Source: an uncultured Bacteroidales bacterium (GTDB taxonomy: Bacteria; Bacteroidota; Bacteroidia; Bacteroidales; P3). From it: a stretch of DNA of 64,000 nucleotides. Below the pieces are notes generated by a model that made no database searches, was not told where the DNA came from, and was given only the letters and a program-made list of their open reading frames with translations. Positions 50,658 to 60,200 of this stretch are shown one piece after another. The position numbers and the translations under genes are program-made. The DNA lies in assembly GCA_905233895.1 (NCBI GenBank), contig CAJOFL010000002.1, positions 1 to 64,000 on the forward strand. Reading direction: 5' to 3'. Each line of letters begins with the position of its first letter. Positions within the stretch are counted from its first letter, which is position 1.

Positions 50658-53492
50658 TTATAGTTTCAAATACTTTGCTGTGTAGGATTCTTTGCATTTG
50701 AGCAGGTCCTCGGGAGTGCCGGCGAAGACAACCTGACCTCCTTCCGAGCCTCCCTCGGGTCCGAGGTCGATTACCCAGTCGGCGCTTTTGATAATGTCGT
50801 GATGGTGTTCGATGACCACCACTGAATGCCCTTTCTCTATCAGCCGATCGAAGGCAGCTAGCAACTTTTCTATGTCGTGGAAGTGGAGTCCGGTGGAGGG
50901 CTCGTCGAAAATAAAGAGCACTGGATTGACGTTCTCGCCCCTGACAAGGTATGAGGCCAGCTTAATTCGCTGTGCCTCACCCCCGCTAAGCGACGAGGAG
51001 GACTGCCCGAGGGTCAGGTAGCCGAGACCCACATCCTGTAACGGTTTTAGCCGTTGGTAGATGTTTTTTGTCTCGTTGTCGTTGAAAAACTCTACGGCTT
51101 CGTCGACCGACAGGTCGAGCACGTCGTTGATATTTTTGCCGCGGTAGGTCACCTCGAGGGCTTCGTCCTTATAGCGGCGTCCGTGGCATTCGTCGCATAC
51201 CAGATGCACGTCGCTCATGAACTGCATGCTGACGGTCACCGTGCCCTCGCCTTGACACTCTTCGCAGCGTCCTCCCTCAACGTTGAACGAGAAGAAACTG
51301 CTCTTGTAGCCACGCGCTTTCGCAAGGGGTTGAGTGGCGAAGAGGGTGCGGATTTCGTCGAAGGCCTTCATATAGGTGGCGGGATTGCTGCGCGAGGAGC
51401 GTCCGATGGGGTTCTGGTCCACCATTTCTACTGCCGTGACACGGCCAGTGTCGCCAGTCAGTTCGACACATGAGCCCACATAGTCGGCGTTGCCGTCCAT
51501 ACGGCGTTGCATCACGTCGTAGAGCACACGGCGTATCAGGCTGCTTTTGCCCGACCCGCTGACGCCAGTGACCACGGTTAGCACCCCGAGGGGGATGTCA
51601 ACGTCCACATTCTTCAGGTTATTGGCATAGGCACCGTGGATACTGATACGGTCGCGCCAGCGACGCCGTTCCTTAGGTATGGTGATGGTGCGGCGCCCCA
51701 GTAGGTAGTCGGCTGTCAGCGAGCGTTTGGCTTGCTTGAGGTCTTTGGGTAAGCCGCTGAAGACAACCTCGCCGCCGTGACTTCCGGCTCCTGGACCTAT
51801 GTCAATCAGCCAGTCGGCCGAGCGGATGATGTCTTCGTCGTGCTCTACCACTATGACGGTGTTACCGAGGTCTCGCAACTGCTTGAGCACGTGGATTAGA
51901 CGGTTGGTATCGCGGCTATGGAGGCCTACCGAGGGTTCGTCGAGGATGTATATCGAGCCCACAAGCGAGCTGCCCAACTGGGTGGCCAGGTTGATGCGCT
52001 GACTCTCGCCACCGCTGAGCGAGCGGCTTTCACGACCGAGAGTGAGGTAGCCAAGTCCCACGTCGAGCAGATACTGGCTGCGGTGGCGCAGTTCGGTGCG
52101 CAGTCGGTCGGTGGTCTTGAGTTCTGTGTCGGTAAGGGCGCCGTCAAGGCTGGCAATCCATTCGGAGAACTGCTGCACCGGCATATCGGTCAGTTCGATG
52201 ATGGAACGGCCAGCCACTTTTACGTATGAGGCATCTTTTCTCAGCCGGTGACCGTGGCAGTCAGGACAGGTGGTGCGTCCACGGTAGCGGGCCAGCATAA
52301 CACGGTATTGTATCTTGTAGCTCTGGCTCTCCACCCACCGGAAAAAACCGTTAAGCCCTTCCCACACCCCTTTGCCGTGCCAGAGATAGTCTTTCTGTTC
52401 TTGGGTGAGTTTGTAATATGGCGTGTGGATTGGGAAGCCCGCGTCGGCGGCATGACGGATGAACTCGCGCTTGACGTCCTGCATCTTGTCGCCGTTCCAG
52501 CATACGATGGCGTTCTCGTAGACCGAGCGACTCTTGTTGGGCACCACCAGGTTCTCATCGATGCCTATAATGTTGCCGTAGCCTTGGCAGGTGGGGCAGG
52601 CTCCGTAAGGGTTGTTAAACGAGAAGAAATTGGGGTTGGGCTTCTCAAAAGTGATGCCGTCGGCCTCGAAGCGGTTGCTGAAAGTTCGGAGTTCGTTCGA
52701 CAAGTTCGTGGAACTAGCCACGGGGTTTTGAGTCCGAAGTTCTCTTGATGCGTCAGCTATCTCTGAACTCCGACTTCCAAACTCAGACTTGACGCAGCAA
52801 CTGCCTCGGCCTTCGAAGAAGGCGCTTTGAACGCTCTCGGCGATGCGGGCGGCCTGCTGGTCGTTGTCTGGTCGCACCTCGACGCGGTCGACTATCAGTA
52901 GCGCATTGTCGTCAAGCTCTACCCCGTCAAGGTTCTCAATCCTCACTATAGTACCCTTCACCATCACGCGCTGATAGCCCTCCTGGTGCAGTATCTCCAG
53001 TTGCTGCCTAAGTGGTCGCTCCTTAGAGTCCTCGAGCGGCGCAAGAATCATTACCTTGCCCCGTTCACCGATGCCAAGAATATAGTCCACCACGTCGCTT
53101 ACCGTGTGGCGTTTCACCTCCATGCCGCTCACAGGCGAGTAGGTGCGGCCGATGCGGGCGAAGAGGAGCTTGAGGTATTCATAGATCTCGGTCTGGGTTC
53201 CGACGGTGGAACGTGGGTTCGACGAACTGACACGCTGCTCGATGGCCACTGCCGGCGCCAGCCCGTGGATATAGTCCACATCAGGCTTGGTCATCCTACC
53301 AAGAAACTGGCGGGCATACGAGCTCATGCTCTCCACATAGCGACGCTGTCCTTCGGCGAAGATAGTGTCGAAAGCTAGGCTCGACTTGCCGCTGCCGCTT
53401 AGGCCGGTGACTACAATCAACTTACCCTGCGGAAGTTCGAGGTCGATATTCTTGAGATTGTTGGCGCGGGCGCCGTGGACGGAGATAGGCAT
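50658..53492 (-). CDS. uvrA: Excinuclease ABC subunit UvrA
   Basis: A 944-residue ABC-type damage-recognition ATPase of nucleotide excision repair. The first Walker A is [16 protein letters not shown] and the second [16 protein letters not shown]. Zinc modules include ACPTCQGYG and TCPDCHGHR, and CEECQGEG with CDECHGRR. Signatures [16 protein letters not shown] and [16 protein letters not shown] are intact. Odd: about 35 extra residues ([17 protein letters not shown] through SNELRTF) precede [15 protein letters not shown], coded by a segment with inverted repeats (52682-52776). Reading frame is kept. Confidence 0.95.
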   Translation of the reverse strand: MPISVHGARANNLKNIDLELPQGKLIVVTGLSGSGKSSLAFDTIFAEGQRRYVESMSSYARQFLGRMTKPDVDYIHGLAPAVAIEQRVSSSNPRSTVGTQTEIYEYLKLLFARIGRTYSPVSGMEVKRHTVSDVVDYILGIGERGKVMILAPLEDSKERPLRQQLEILHQEGYQRVMVKGTIVRIENLDGVELDDNALLIVDRVEVRPDNDQQAARIAESVQSAFFEGRGSCCVKSEFGSRSSEIADASRELRTQNPVASSTNLSNELRTFSNRFEADGITFEKPNPNFFSFNNPYGACPTCQGYGNIIGIDENLVVPNKSRSVYENAIVCWNGDKMQDVKREFIRHAADAGFPIHTPYYKLTQEQKDYLWHGKGVWEGLNGFFRWVESQSYKIQYRVMLARYRGRTTCPDCHGHRLRKDASYVKVAGRSIIELTDMPVQQFSEWIASLDGALTDTELKTTDRLRTELRHRSQYLLDVGLGYLTLGRESRSLSGGESQRINLATQLGSSLVGSIYILDEPSVGLHSRDTNRLIHVLKQLRDLGNTVIVVEHDEDIIRSADWLIDIGPGAGSHGGEVVFSGLPKDLKQAKRSLTADYLLGRRTITIPKERRRWRDRISIHGAYANNLKNVDVDIPLGVLTVVTGVSGSGKSSLIRRVLYDVMQRRMDGNADYVGSCVELTGDTGRVTAVEMVDQNPIGRSSRSNPATYMKAFDEIRTLFATQPLAKARGYKSSFFSFNVEGGRCEECQGEGTVTVSMQFMSDVHLVCDECHGRRYKDEALEVTYRGKNINDVLDLSVDEAVEFFNDNETKNIYQRLKPLQDVGLGYLTLGQSSSSLSGGEAQRIKLASYLVRGENVNPVLFIFDEPSTGLHFHDIEKLLAAFDRLIEKGHSVVVIEHHHDIIKSADWVIDLGPEGGSEGGQVVFAGTPEDLLKCKESYTAKYLKL
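52682..52776. repeat. Insertion-like segment with inverted repeats inside uvrA
   Basis: AAGTTCGGAGTTC (52682-52694) and GAACTCCGACTT (52765-52776) form a near-perfect inverted repeat (one base missing), and a third related copy GAGTCCGAAGTTC sits inside. A small hairpin CGTGG/CCACG is at about 52707-52722. The segment is a multiple of three in effect and adds residues absent from the usual UvrA sequence. It resembles a small palindromic element inserted in frame. Confidence 0.6.
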
Positions 53493-54911
53493 TTATCGAC
53501 TCAATTTGATATGCCGCAGACGTGAGCCGTGCACAGTGATGATATCAAATTGCTTAGTCAGATGCAGCACCGAGTGTTTGCTCTTGGCCTCGAGGATATC
53601 TTTGTGCACCTCACCGCCGGGGGCTATGGTATAGAGCACGATGTTGCTCTTGTCGCCCATCTTGAGCATTTTGGCCTCCTTGCCGATTTCGTAGGCTGCG
53701 GGCAATTTGCGGCTCTCGCTCTTGACAATGCAGAGTGTGTCGCCCATAGTGGCGAAGCCCACGTTGAGCAGGTCAGGGTTCCCTTTCTGCCAGTCATTGC
53801 GGCGCAGGTTGCGTGTCCAGAGAACGTTGGCGGCGGTGTCCACCGCCATGATATGCAGGCCCACGCGCGAGAAAGAATGCTCCTCGGTTCCGTTATCGGC
53901 CAAAGAGATCTTCTCGAAATTGCGCCCGATAGCCATGGCGGCGCCGTAGGGCAGTGGAATGAAGTCTAGGGGAGTAGCGTGTTCGCATAGGAGGTCGCGT
54001 TGAACCTTTTTTGTGGGCTTGTTGTAGAGGATATTGATGTCCTCGTTATGGAACGGGCGGATAGTGAAACCCGCCAAACGAGCCTCGGCCAAGTCGTAGG
54101 CCAGCGCCACGGTGCCGCCACAGAACTCCTCGGCCCCGCGGAAACCGCTGCCGCTTATAGTGCCCATGGCAATCATGCGGCTGCCGATTATATTAGCAAT
54201 CTGCAGCTCGCGTGGCGGCTCGCAGGTGACCAGCGCTTCGTTGGTCTCTGCATGGCTGCGGTCGGCATAGTTGACGATGACATGAAGCGTCATCCCGTCC
54301 TGCTCCGTGCCGATGGTGACAATGCGTCCGTCGTCGGTTACCCGCAGCTGATCCATCGTGCCCAGTGGGTATTCATGGCGGAACTCCTTCATGCCGTCGG
54401 CCGTCAGCAGCGTGATGAAGGCGGAATACTGCTTGCTCTCGGTATACTCCACAATCGAACAGAGACCTATCCTGTTGCCTGATGGCGATACGGCACCCCA
54501 AAGTAGGCAGTTGTCCTTCTTGCCGTGGGCCAAAGTCTGCAGTGTGTCTACCTTCCATTCGCCTAGCGGGGTACAGCGGGCAATCAGCAAGTCGGTGCGC
54601 TGACGGTGCGAGCAGTCGGCGAGTACCAGCGTCACTGTGTCGCCGCTCATCGTAGCGGCAAGCAACTCCTCGGCGTTGGTCTTCAATCCCTGGGTGCGGG
54701 TGGGCTCCATCTGATGGTCTGCGCCAACCACCTGCCATCCGTTGCGGGCTTGGCTCACCCATATCATGCCCTCCTCTGTCCGTCCGATAAACTTGGCGTC
54801 GACCATGCGATCGTCGTCGATATGGCGGCTCTCCGTTCCCTTGTCGATTATAAACTGCGCGTCGGCAACCGCGGTCGCCAACAGCAGCGCTATGATAGTC
54901 AGTCGTTTCAT
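53493..54911 (-). CDS. Exported protein, possible beta-propeller, unknown function
   Basis: A 472-residue protein with signal MKRLTIIALLLATAVADAQ. The rest is beta-rich with repeated short strands (GMIWVSQARNGWQVVGADH, GDTVTLVLADCSHRQRTDLL, SPSGNRIGLCSIVEY). A WD/kelch-like propeller is plausible, but no signature is certain. It abuts uvrA with no gap and shares its operon. It has its own promoter upstream (54940-54971). Confidence 0.7.
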   Translation of the reverse strand: MKRLTIIALLLATAVADAQFIIDKGTESRHIDDDRMVDAKFIGRTEEGMIWVSQARNGWQVVGADHQMEPTRTQGLKTNAEELLAATMSGDTVTLVLADCSHRQRTDLLIARCTPLGEWKVDTLQTLAHGKKDNCLLWGAVSPSGNRIGLCSIVEYTESKQYSAFITLLTADGMKEFRHEYPLGTMDQLRVTDDGRIVTIGTEQDGMTLHVIVNYADRSHAETNEALVTCEPPRELQIANIIGSRMIAMGTISGSGFRGAEEFCGGTVALAYDLAEARLAGFTIRPFHNEDINILYNKPTKKVQRDLLCEHATPLDFIPLPYGAAMAIGRNFEKISLADNGTEEHSFSRVGLHIMAVDTAANVLWTRNLRRNDWQKGNPDLLNVGFATMGDTLCIVKSESRKLPAAYEIGKEAKMLKMGDKSNIVLYTIAPGGEVHKDILEAKSKHSVLHLTKQFDIITVHGSRLRHIKLSR

Positions 54912-54939
54912 GCCTTCAAATATTGGATATTATAAAATG

Positions 54940-54971
54940 CAAAAGTACAAAACAACTTCGACATAGCCAAA
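54940..54971 (-). promoter_or_regulatory. Promoter of the 53493-54911 gene and uvrA operon
   Basis: Minus-strand TTTG (54968-54971) followed after 20 nt by TACTTTTG (54940-54947), about 30 nt before the ATG. This is a good match to the Bacteroidetes consensus. Confidence 0.7.
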
Positions 54972-55216
54972 TTTATTTTTTATAATTGTAGGAATTGAAG
55001 TTATAGTATATGATAGCGTGTTTCTCAACTTCGTTCCTCACATGAAATACCGTTACGGTCCGTTTCAGTGGTGACACGGCAATCACCGGCGGAGGCAGGG
55101 TTTTGTCGGCCGGCAGGTCGGCGGGGTAGTGCATCAGGTGGCTGAAGTCGTGTCTGTTTGCCAGGTGCTTGTTATTTGTAAAAAAAAGTGGGCGCCAGAC
55201 AACTGACCACCAAACA
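54972..55216. other. Intergenic stretch with no assignable gene
   Basis: A minus-strand frame open into the porX 3' end encodes NNKHLANRHDFSHLMHYPAD and more, ending YYNFNSYNYKK. It has no start of its own and no recognised domain, so it may be a degenerate gene tail or chance. I see no RNA gene, terminator or repeat here. Confidence 0.3.
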
Positions 55217-56779
55217 TTAGATCCCCTTCGGCCGTAGTAGGATGTAGGGCACGAGGGTCTCTTCCATGGATATGCCGCCGTGCTGGAAGGTACCGTTGTA
55301 GTACTGGACGTACTGATTGTAGTTGTTGGGGTAGGCGAAGAAGTCATTCTCGCGGGCGAAGATGTAGGGTGAGGTGACGTGGCGGCGAGGGAGGAAGATT
55401 TTCTGTGGGTCGCGCACGGCGAATACTTCGCCTTCGTTGTAATCGAGGAGTCGGCCCTGCTTGTAACGCAGATTGACGCTGATGTCGCGGTCTCCTTTTA
55501 CGCGGACGGGTCGGGAGGTGCGCACTGAGCCGTGGTCGGTGGTGATGACGATGTTGACGTTCTCGGTAGATAGTGTGCGGAGCATGTCCATCAGTGGTGA
55601 GTGCTGCAGCCACTGGAGGGTGAGCGAGCGATAGGCACGTTCGTCTGAGGCCAGTTCGCGCACGATGTCGCTGTCGGTACGGGCGTGGGAGAGCATGTCT
55701 ACGAAGTTGTAGATAATGACGTTCAGTGGCGAGCGCATAAGTTCTGGCACACGGTCTACCAGCTTGCGGCCGTACTGTGCGTTGAGTACCTTATTATAGG
55801 TGTGCTTGATTTGCAGGCCGTGGCGGCGTAGGTTCTCGTCGAGCAGCTGGTCCTCATACTGGTTCTTCCATCCCTCCTCATCTTCGTTGACCCAGTATTG
55901 CGGGTATTTGCGCTCGATTTCGGCGGGCATGAGGCCGGCGAACATGGCGTTGCGGGCGAACTGGGTGGTGGTGGGGATAATGGTGTAGTAAAGGTCATCG
56001 CGTTCGATACGGAAGTGCTCTTCGGCGGCCTGACGCACGTAGACCCATTGGTCGTAGCGGAAGTTGTCGATGACGATAAGGAAAGTGCTCGCTGAACACT
56101 GAGCACTGAGCACTGGAAATAGCCGTTCCTTGAGTACCGTCTGGCTCATGGGGGGGCGGTCGTCGGTGGTGCCGGTGAGCCAGTCGATGTAGTTCTGCTC
56201 GTAGAAACGGCAGTACTGGCGCTGGGCATCGCGTTTCTGGTCGAGGAAGATGGAGTGGATGTTCTCGTCTTCGGTGTGCGAGAGTTCCAGCTCCCAGTAG
56301 ACCAGCCGGCGGTACATCTCCATCCACTCCTGCCAGTCCATACTGCTTCCGAGTTGCATCCCAATCCCGCGGAACTGTTGTTGGTAGCTCATCATGGAAT
56401 GTTCAGACACAAGTGAGCGTTGGGCGGTGAGGCGTTTGACGGTGAGGAGTATCTGATTGGGGTTGACGGGCTTGATGAGGTAGTCGGATATCTTGCCGCC
56501 GAGGGCGTCGTTCATGATGTGTTCCTCTTCGCTCTTGGTAATCATTACTACGGGCAGTCGCGGCATGCGCTGCTTGATGGTGCGGAGGGTGTCGATGCCG
56601 GAGAGACCAGGCATTTGTTCGTCGAGGAATACGAGGTCGGGCTGTTCGTCGGCCAGCACGTCGAGTGCGTCGCTGCCGGAGCAGACAGGAATTACTTTGT
56701 AGCCTTTTTCTTCGAGGAACATTATATGGGGCTTGAGGAGATCAATCTCGTCGTCGGCCCATAGGATGGTTGTGTTCAT
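55217..56779 (-). CDS. porX: PorX: response regulator with PglZ domain, T9SS regulator
   Basis: The start MNTTILWADDEIDLLKPHI at 56779 replaces the track start 27 residues upstream, which is out of family. The 520-residue protein has a receiver domain with D10 and phospho-acceptor D53 (LVFLDEQMPG). A helical linker and a PglZ/alkaline-phosphatase-fold domain (about 160-510, IDNFRYDQW, TTDHGSVRTSRPVRV, ISMEETLVPYILLRPKG) follow. PorX is phosphorylated by PorY and controls T9SS expression and function; homologues have been reported to cleave oligonucleotides. Oddity: a 7-bp repeat lies inside the coding sequence (56092-56116). Confidence 0.93.
   Translation of the reverse strand: MNTTILWADDEIDLLKPHIMFLEEKGYKVIPVCSGSDALDVLADEQPDLVFLDEQMPGLSGIDTLRTIKQRMPRLPVVMITKSEEEHIMNDALGGKISDYLIKPVNPNQILLTVKRLTAQRSLVSEHSMMSYQQQFRGIGMQLGSSMDWQEWMEMYRRLVYWELELSHTEDENIHSIFLDQKRDAQRQYCRFYEQNYIDWLTGTTDDRPPMSQTVLKERLFPVLSAQCSASTFLIVIDNFRYDQWVYVRQAAEEHFRIERDDLYYTIIPTTTQFARNAMFAGLMPAEIERKYPQYWVNEDEEGWKNQYEDQLLDENLRRHGLQIKHTYNKVLNAQYGRKLVDRVPELMRSPLNVIIYNFVDMLSHARTDSDIVRELASDERAYRSLTLQWLQHSPLMDMLRTLSTENVNIVITTDHGSVRTSRPVRVKGDRDISVNLRYKQGRLLDYNEGEVFAVRDPQKIFLPRRHVTSPYIFARENDFFAYPNNYNQYVQYYNGTFQHGGISMEETLVPYILLRPKGI
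56092..56116. repeat. 7-bp tandem repeat inside porX
   Basis: CTGAACA, CTGAGCA, CTGAGCA, CTGG (3.6 units, plus strand). It encodes PVLSAQCSASTF just before the PglZ IDNFRYDQW segment. The unit length is not a multiple of three. Confidence 0.9.
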
Positions 56780-56780
56780 T

Positions 56781-56801
56781 GGTTTACGGTTTACAGTTTG
56801 C
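56781..56801. repeat. 7-bp tandem repeat next to the porX start
   Basis: GGTTTAC twice then AGTTTGC (plus strand), beginning 1 nt upstream of the porX ATG. Short, degenerate, and similar in period to the repeat within the gene. Confidence 0.65.
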
Positions 56802-56849
56802 AATTTAAGGTTTTTTAGTTTATAAATAACGCGATTGCATTTTTTTTCG

Positions 56850-56857
56850 TATTTTTG
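56850..56857 (+). promoter_or_regulatory. Probable -7 element of mfd
   Basis: TATTTTTG about 29 nt upstream of the mfd ATG at 56886 fits TAnnTTTG. The -33 box is not clear in the T-rich sequence upstream. Confidence 0.5.
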
Positions 56858-56885
56858 CACCGCTTTTTTTTTGAAAAATGGAAGG

Positions 56886-59800
56886 ATGAATCTTGTAGAA
56901 TTCTATTCGGCCACCCCGTTGCTGGCCCAACTTGAGACCTCCTTGGCGCCGCGTCAGGCACGTCTGTATCTGGACGGAATGACTGGTTCGATGCCTGCTG
57001 TTGTAGCTGCTGCCCTTACCGAGCGGATGCGTACAGCGAACCAGATTATCATCGCCCCCTCGAAGGAGGAGGCTTTCTATATGGCCAGCGATCTTGAGCC
57101 GTTGACTGAACGGGTGATGCTTTTCCCGATGAGTTACCGCAAGGCCTACGGCGACGACCCCGACGAGGTGGACAATTCCAATGTCATTATGCGTGGCGAG
57201 ACGCTGAAGACCCTTGTCGCCGGCGAGCGCTGCACCGTGGTCTCGTGGCCCGACGCACTTGCCGAGTTGGTTGTGGCACCCAAGACATTGGGCGAGAACA
57301 CCGTCCGCATAGTGCGTGGCCAGCAGTTGGAGATGGACTCGCTTATTGACTGCCTGCAGGAACTGGGTTTTGAACGCGAGGACTTCGTAGTGGAGGGTGG
57401 CCAGTTCGCTGTGCGCGGCGGCATTGTTGACATCTATTCGCTTGCATCGGAATATCCGGTACGCATCGAGTTCTTCGACGACGAGGTGGATTCGCTACGC
57501 ACTTTTGACGCCGCCACACAGCTCTCGGTTAAGCAATTGGACCGCGTGGATATTGTTGGCAAGTCGGGAGTGAGGTCTGAGGAACCAGAAGTTGACGCCG
57601 GCTGCCAACGCGGTGATTCCGGCAGGGTGTCGCTGCTGGCCTATTTCTCATCGGACGATATTGTGTGGACGCAGGGCCTTATGCTGGCCGCCGAGCGTAT
57701 TGAGTCGCTCAATACCGGAGCCAACGTGTTTCTGGAGGCGTTGCTTAAACTGAAGGTTGTGGAATACGGTAACAGCCGTTATTTTACTCAGGCCGAGAGA
57801 CTGCATGTGGACTCCGGGCCGCAGCCAGCCTTCGGCAAACAGTTCGATATGCTTACCTCAGACCTGGCACAGCATGCCGACGAGGGCTACAATATCTGCA
57901 TCACCGTCAGCAACGAGCAGCAGCAACGGAGGCTTGTGAAGATACTGGAGAGTACGGCGTTGCCGATGATGCCGACAACGCTGGATTTCCAGCTCAGCCA
58001 CGGCTTTATCGACCACAGCCACCGCCTTCTCTGCTACACCGACCACGAAATTTTTGAGCGTTATCACAAATACACCGTCCGCACTCCCAACGCAGGCCGC
58101 GAGGCGATGACCCTCAAGGAACTCTTCGAGTTGCAGCCCGGCGATTATGTTACGCATATCGACTATGGTGTGGGCCGTTTCAGTGGGTTGGAAAAGACGG
58201 TGGTCGACGGCAAATCGCAGGAACTCATACGCCTCATTTACAAGGGTGGTGACGTGCTTTATATTAGCATCCATGGCTTGCACAAGATTAGCCGCTATGT
58301 GGGTCGCGAGGGAGAGCCGCCACAGATGAATCGGCTGGGCAGCAACACCTGGCAGGTGCTCAAGCAGCGCACCAAGAAGCAAGTAAAGGACATAGCGCGC
58401 GACCTTATCGCCCTCTACGCCAAGAGGCGAGCATCAAAAGGCTTTGCCTTCAGCCCCGACGACCAGATGCAGACCGAGTTGGAAGCGTCGTTCCTTTATG
58501 AGGATACCCCTGACCAGCTGAAAGCCACTCTGGCGGTGAAGCACGACATGGAGGAACCGGTGCCGATGGACCGCCTGGTATGCGGCGACGTGGGCTTCGG
58601 CAAGACTGAGGTGGCCATCCGCGCCGCCTTCAAGGCCTGCTGCGACTCGAAGCAGGTAGCTCTGCTCGTTCCTTCGACCATACTGGCATTCCAGCACTAC
58701 AATACCTTCACCGAGCGTCTTGCCGGCATGCCTGTCCGCGTGGACTACCTCAACCGGTTCCGCACTGTAAAGGAGAAACGGAAGATTTACGAGGATGTGT
58801 CCAACGGAAAGATTGACATACTGATTGGCACCCATGCCATTACTAACAAGGATTTGAAATTCAAGGACCTGGGTTTACTCATCGTGGACGAGGAGCAGAA
58901 GTTCGGTGTTAGCGTCAAGGAGAAGTTGAAACAGATGAAGGTAGGTGTGGACTGTCTGACCCTCACTGCCACTCCGATACCGCGCACACTGCAATTCTCG
59001 CTCATGGGTGCCCGCGACCTGAGCGTCATCCGTACTCCGCCGCCCAACCGCCAGCCTATCGAGACAGAACTTTCTGACTTCAACGAGGAGCTTATCCGCG
59101 ACGCTATTGCATTCGAGTTAAGCCGTGGTGGGCAGGTGTTTTTCATATCGAACCGTGTGGAGAACCTGCCTGAGATGGCTGGGATGGTGCAGCGGCTGGT
59201 ACCCGACGCGCGTGTGGCAATGGCACACGGCCGCATGGAGGGTAAGGACGCCGAGGAAACACTGATGCGCTTTCTCGACGGTGCGGTTGATGTGTTGGTG
59301 GCTACCTCGATTGTGGAGAACGGTCTGGATATTCCCAACGCCAACACGATGATTATCAATAATGCTCACCAGTTCGGCTTGGCTGACCTGCACCAGATGC
59401 GCGGGAGAGTGGGCCGTTCGAACCGCAAAGCTTTCTGCTACCTGCTGGTGCCGTCTTACCTGACACTCACTACTGACGCGCAGCGGCGCCTGCGCGCTAT
59501 CAGCGAGTTCGCAGCAGTAGGCAGCGGCTTCAATATAGCCATGCGAGACCTTGATATTCGTGGTGCCGGAAACATTCTCGGTGCTGAGCAGAGCGGCTTC
59601 ATTAGTGAGGTGGGCTACGAAATGTACCACAAGATTTTGAACGAGGCTCTGGAGGAACTTCATATGGAGTTAGATGTTAGTAGTGATGAGTTAAGTGATA
59701 ATGTCGGCACTAACCAACTTTTACCTCCAAATTCCTCTCTTGTGACTTTGGAGACAGACCTCGAGGTTCTTTTGCCTGACGACTATGTGACTTCAGTGAG

Positions 59801-60200
59801 CGAACGCTTGCTGCTCTACCGTGAGTTAAGTGACCTCACCACTGAGGAGGACCTTGCCACCTACCGCAGTAACCTGGCCGACCGATTCGGCCCGCTACCG
59901 AAGGCTACTGAGGAGCTGGTGCGCACGGTCACGCTGCGCCGAATGGCGGCGGAGTTCGGCATTGAGAAAATTGTGCTCAAACAGGGCCGTATGGTGCTGC
60001 ACTTCCCTTCGAGCCAGCAGCATCCGTTTTACAAGAGCGAGCGCTTTATGGATGTCATACGGTTCGCCCAGGCAAACGAAAAACGGGCGCATCTCAAGGA
60101 GAGTGGCGCCCGCTTGACTCTTTCGGTCAATGGAGTTGCGTCGGTCGACGCGGCCATTAACGTTATTGCACGTCTTTCTCGTCCAGAGGCTGGGCAATGA
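56886..60200 (+). CDS. mfd: Transcription-repair coupling factor Mfd
   Basis: The start MNLVEFYSATPLLAQ at 56886 with GAAGGA just upstream is preferred to the track's Met. The 1104-residue protein has an N-terminal UvrB-like region, a CarD/RNA-polymerase-interaction domain (PGDYVTHIDYGVGRFSG) and a RecG-type translocase: Walker A CGDVGFGKTEVAIRAAF, DEEQKFGV, TATPIPRTL and GRVGRSNRKAFCY. The C-terminal TRCF domain ends the protein. It removes RNA polymerase stalled at damage and recruits UvrA. Two short internal linkers look unusual in base composition. Its last 38 nt overlap the opposite-strand next gene. Confidence 0.96.
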   Translation: MNLVEFYSATPLLAQLETSLAPRQARLYLDGMTGSMPAVVAAALTERMRTANQIIIAPSKEEAFYMASDLEPLTERVMLFPMSYRKAYGDDPDEVDNSNVIMRGETLKTLVAGERCTVVSWPDALAELVVAPKTLGENTVRIVRGQQLEMDSLIDCLQELGFEREDFVVEGGQFAVRGGIVDIYSLASEYPVRIEFFDDEVDSLRTFDAATQLSVKQLDRVDIVGKSGVRSEEPEVDAGCQRGDSGRVSLLAYFSSDDIVWTQGLMLAAERIESLNTGANVFLEALLKLKVVEYGNSRYFTQAERLHVDSGPQPAFGKQFDMLTSDLAQHADEGYNICITVSNEQQQRRLVKILESTALPMMPTTLDFQLSHGFIDHSHRLLCYTDHEIFERYHKYTVRTPNAGREAMTLKELFELQPGDYVTHIDYGVGRFSGLEKTVVDGKSQELIRLIYKGGDVLYISIHGLHKISRYVGREGEPPQMNRLGSNTWQVLKQRTKKQVKDIARDLIALYAKRRASKGFAFSPDDQMQTELEASFLYEDTPDQLKATLAVKHDMEEPVPMDRLVCGDVGFGKTEVAIRAAFKACCDSKQVALLVPSTILAFQHYNTFTERLAGMPVRVDYLNRFRTVKEKRKIYEDVSNGKIDILIGTHAITNKDLKFKDLGLLIVDEEQKFGVSVKEKLKQMKVGVDCLTLTATPIPRTLQFSLMGARDLSVIRTPPPNRQPIETELSDFNEELIRDAIAFELSRGGQVFFISNRVENLPEMAGMVQRLVPDARVAMAHGRMEGKDAEETLMRFLDGAVDVLVATSIVENGLDIPNANTMIINNAHQFGLADLHQMRGRVGRSNRKAFCYLLVPSYLTLTTDAQRRLRAISEFAAVGSGFNIAMRDLDIRGAGNILGAEQSGFISEVGYEMYHKILNEALEELHMELDVSSDELSDNVGTNQLLPPNSSLVTLETDLEVLLPDDYVTSVSERLLLYRELSDLTTEEDLATYRSNLADRFGPLPKATEELVRTVTLRRMAAEFGIEKIVLKQGRMVLHFPSSQQHPFYKSERFMDVIRFAQANEKRAHLKESGARLTLSVNGVASVDAAINVIARLSRPEAGQ

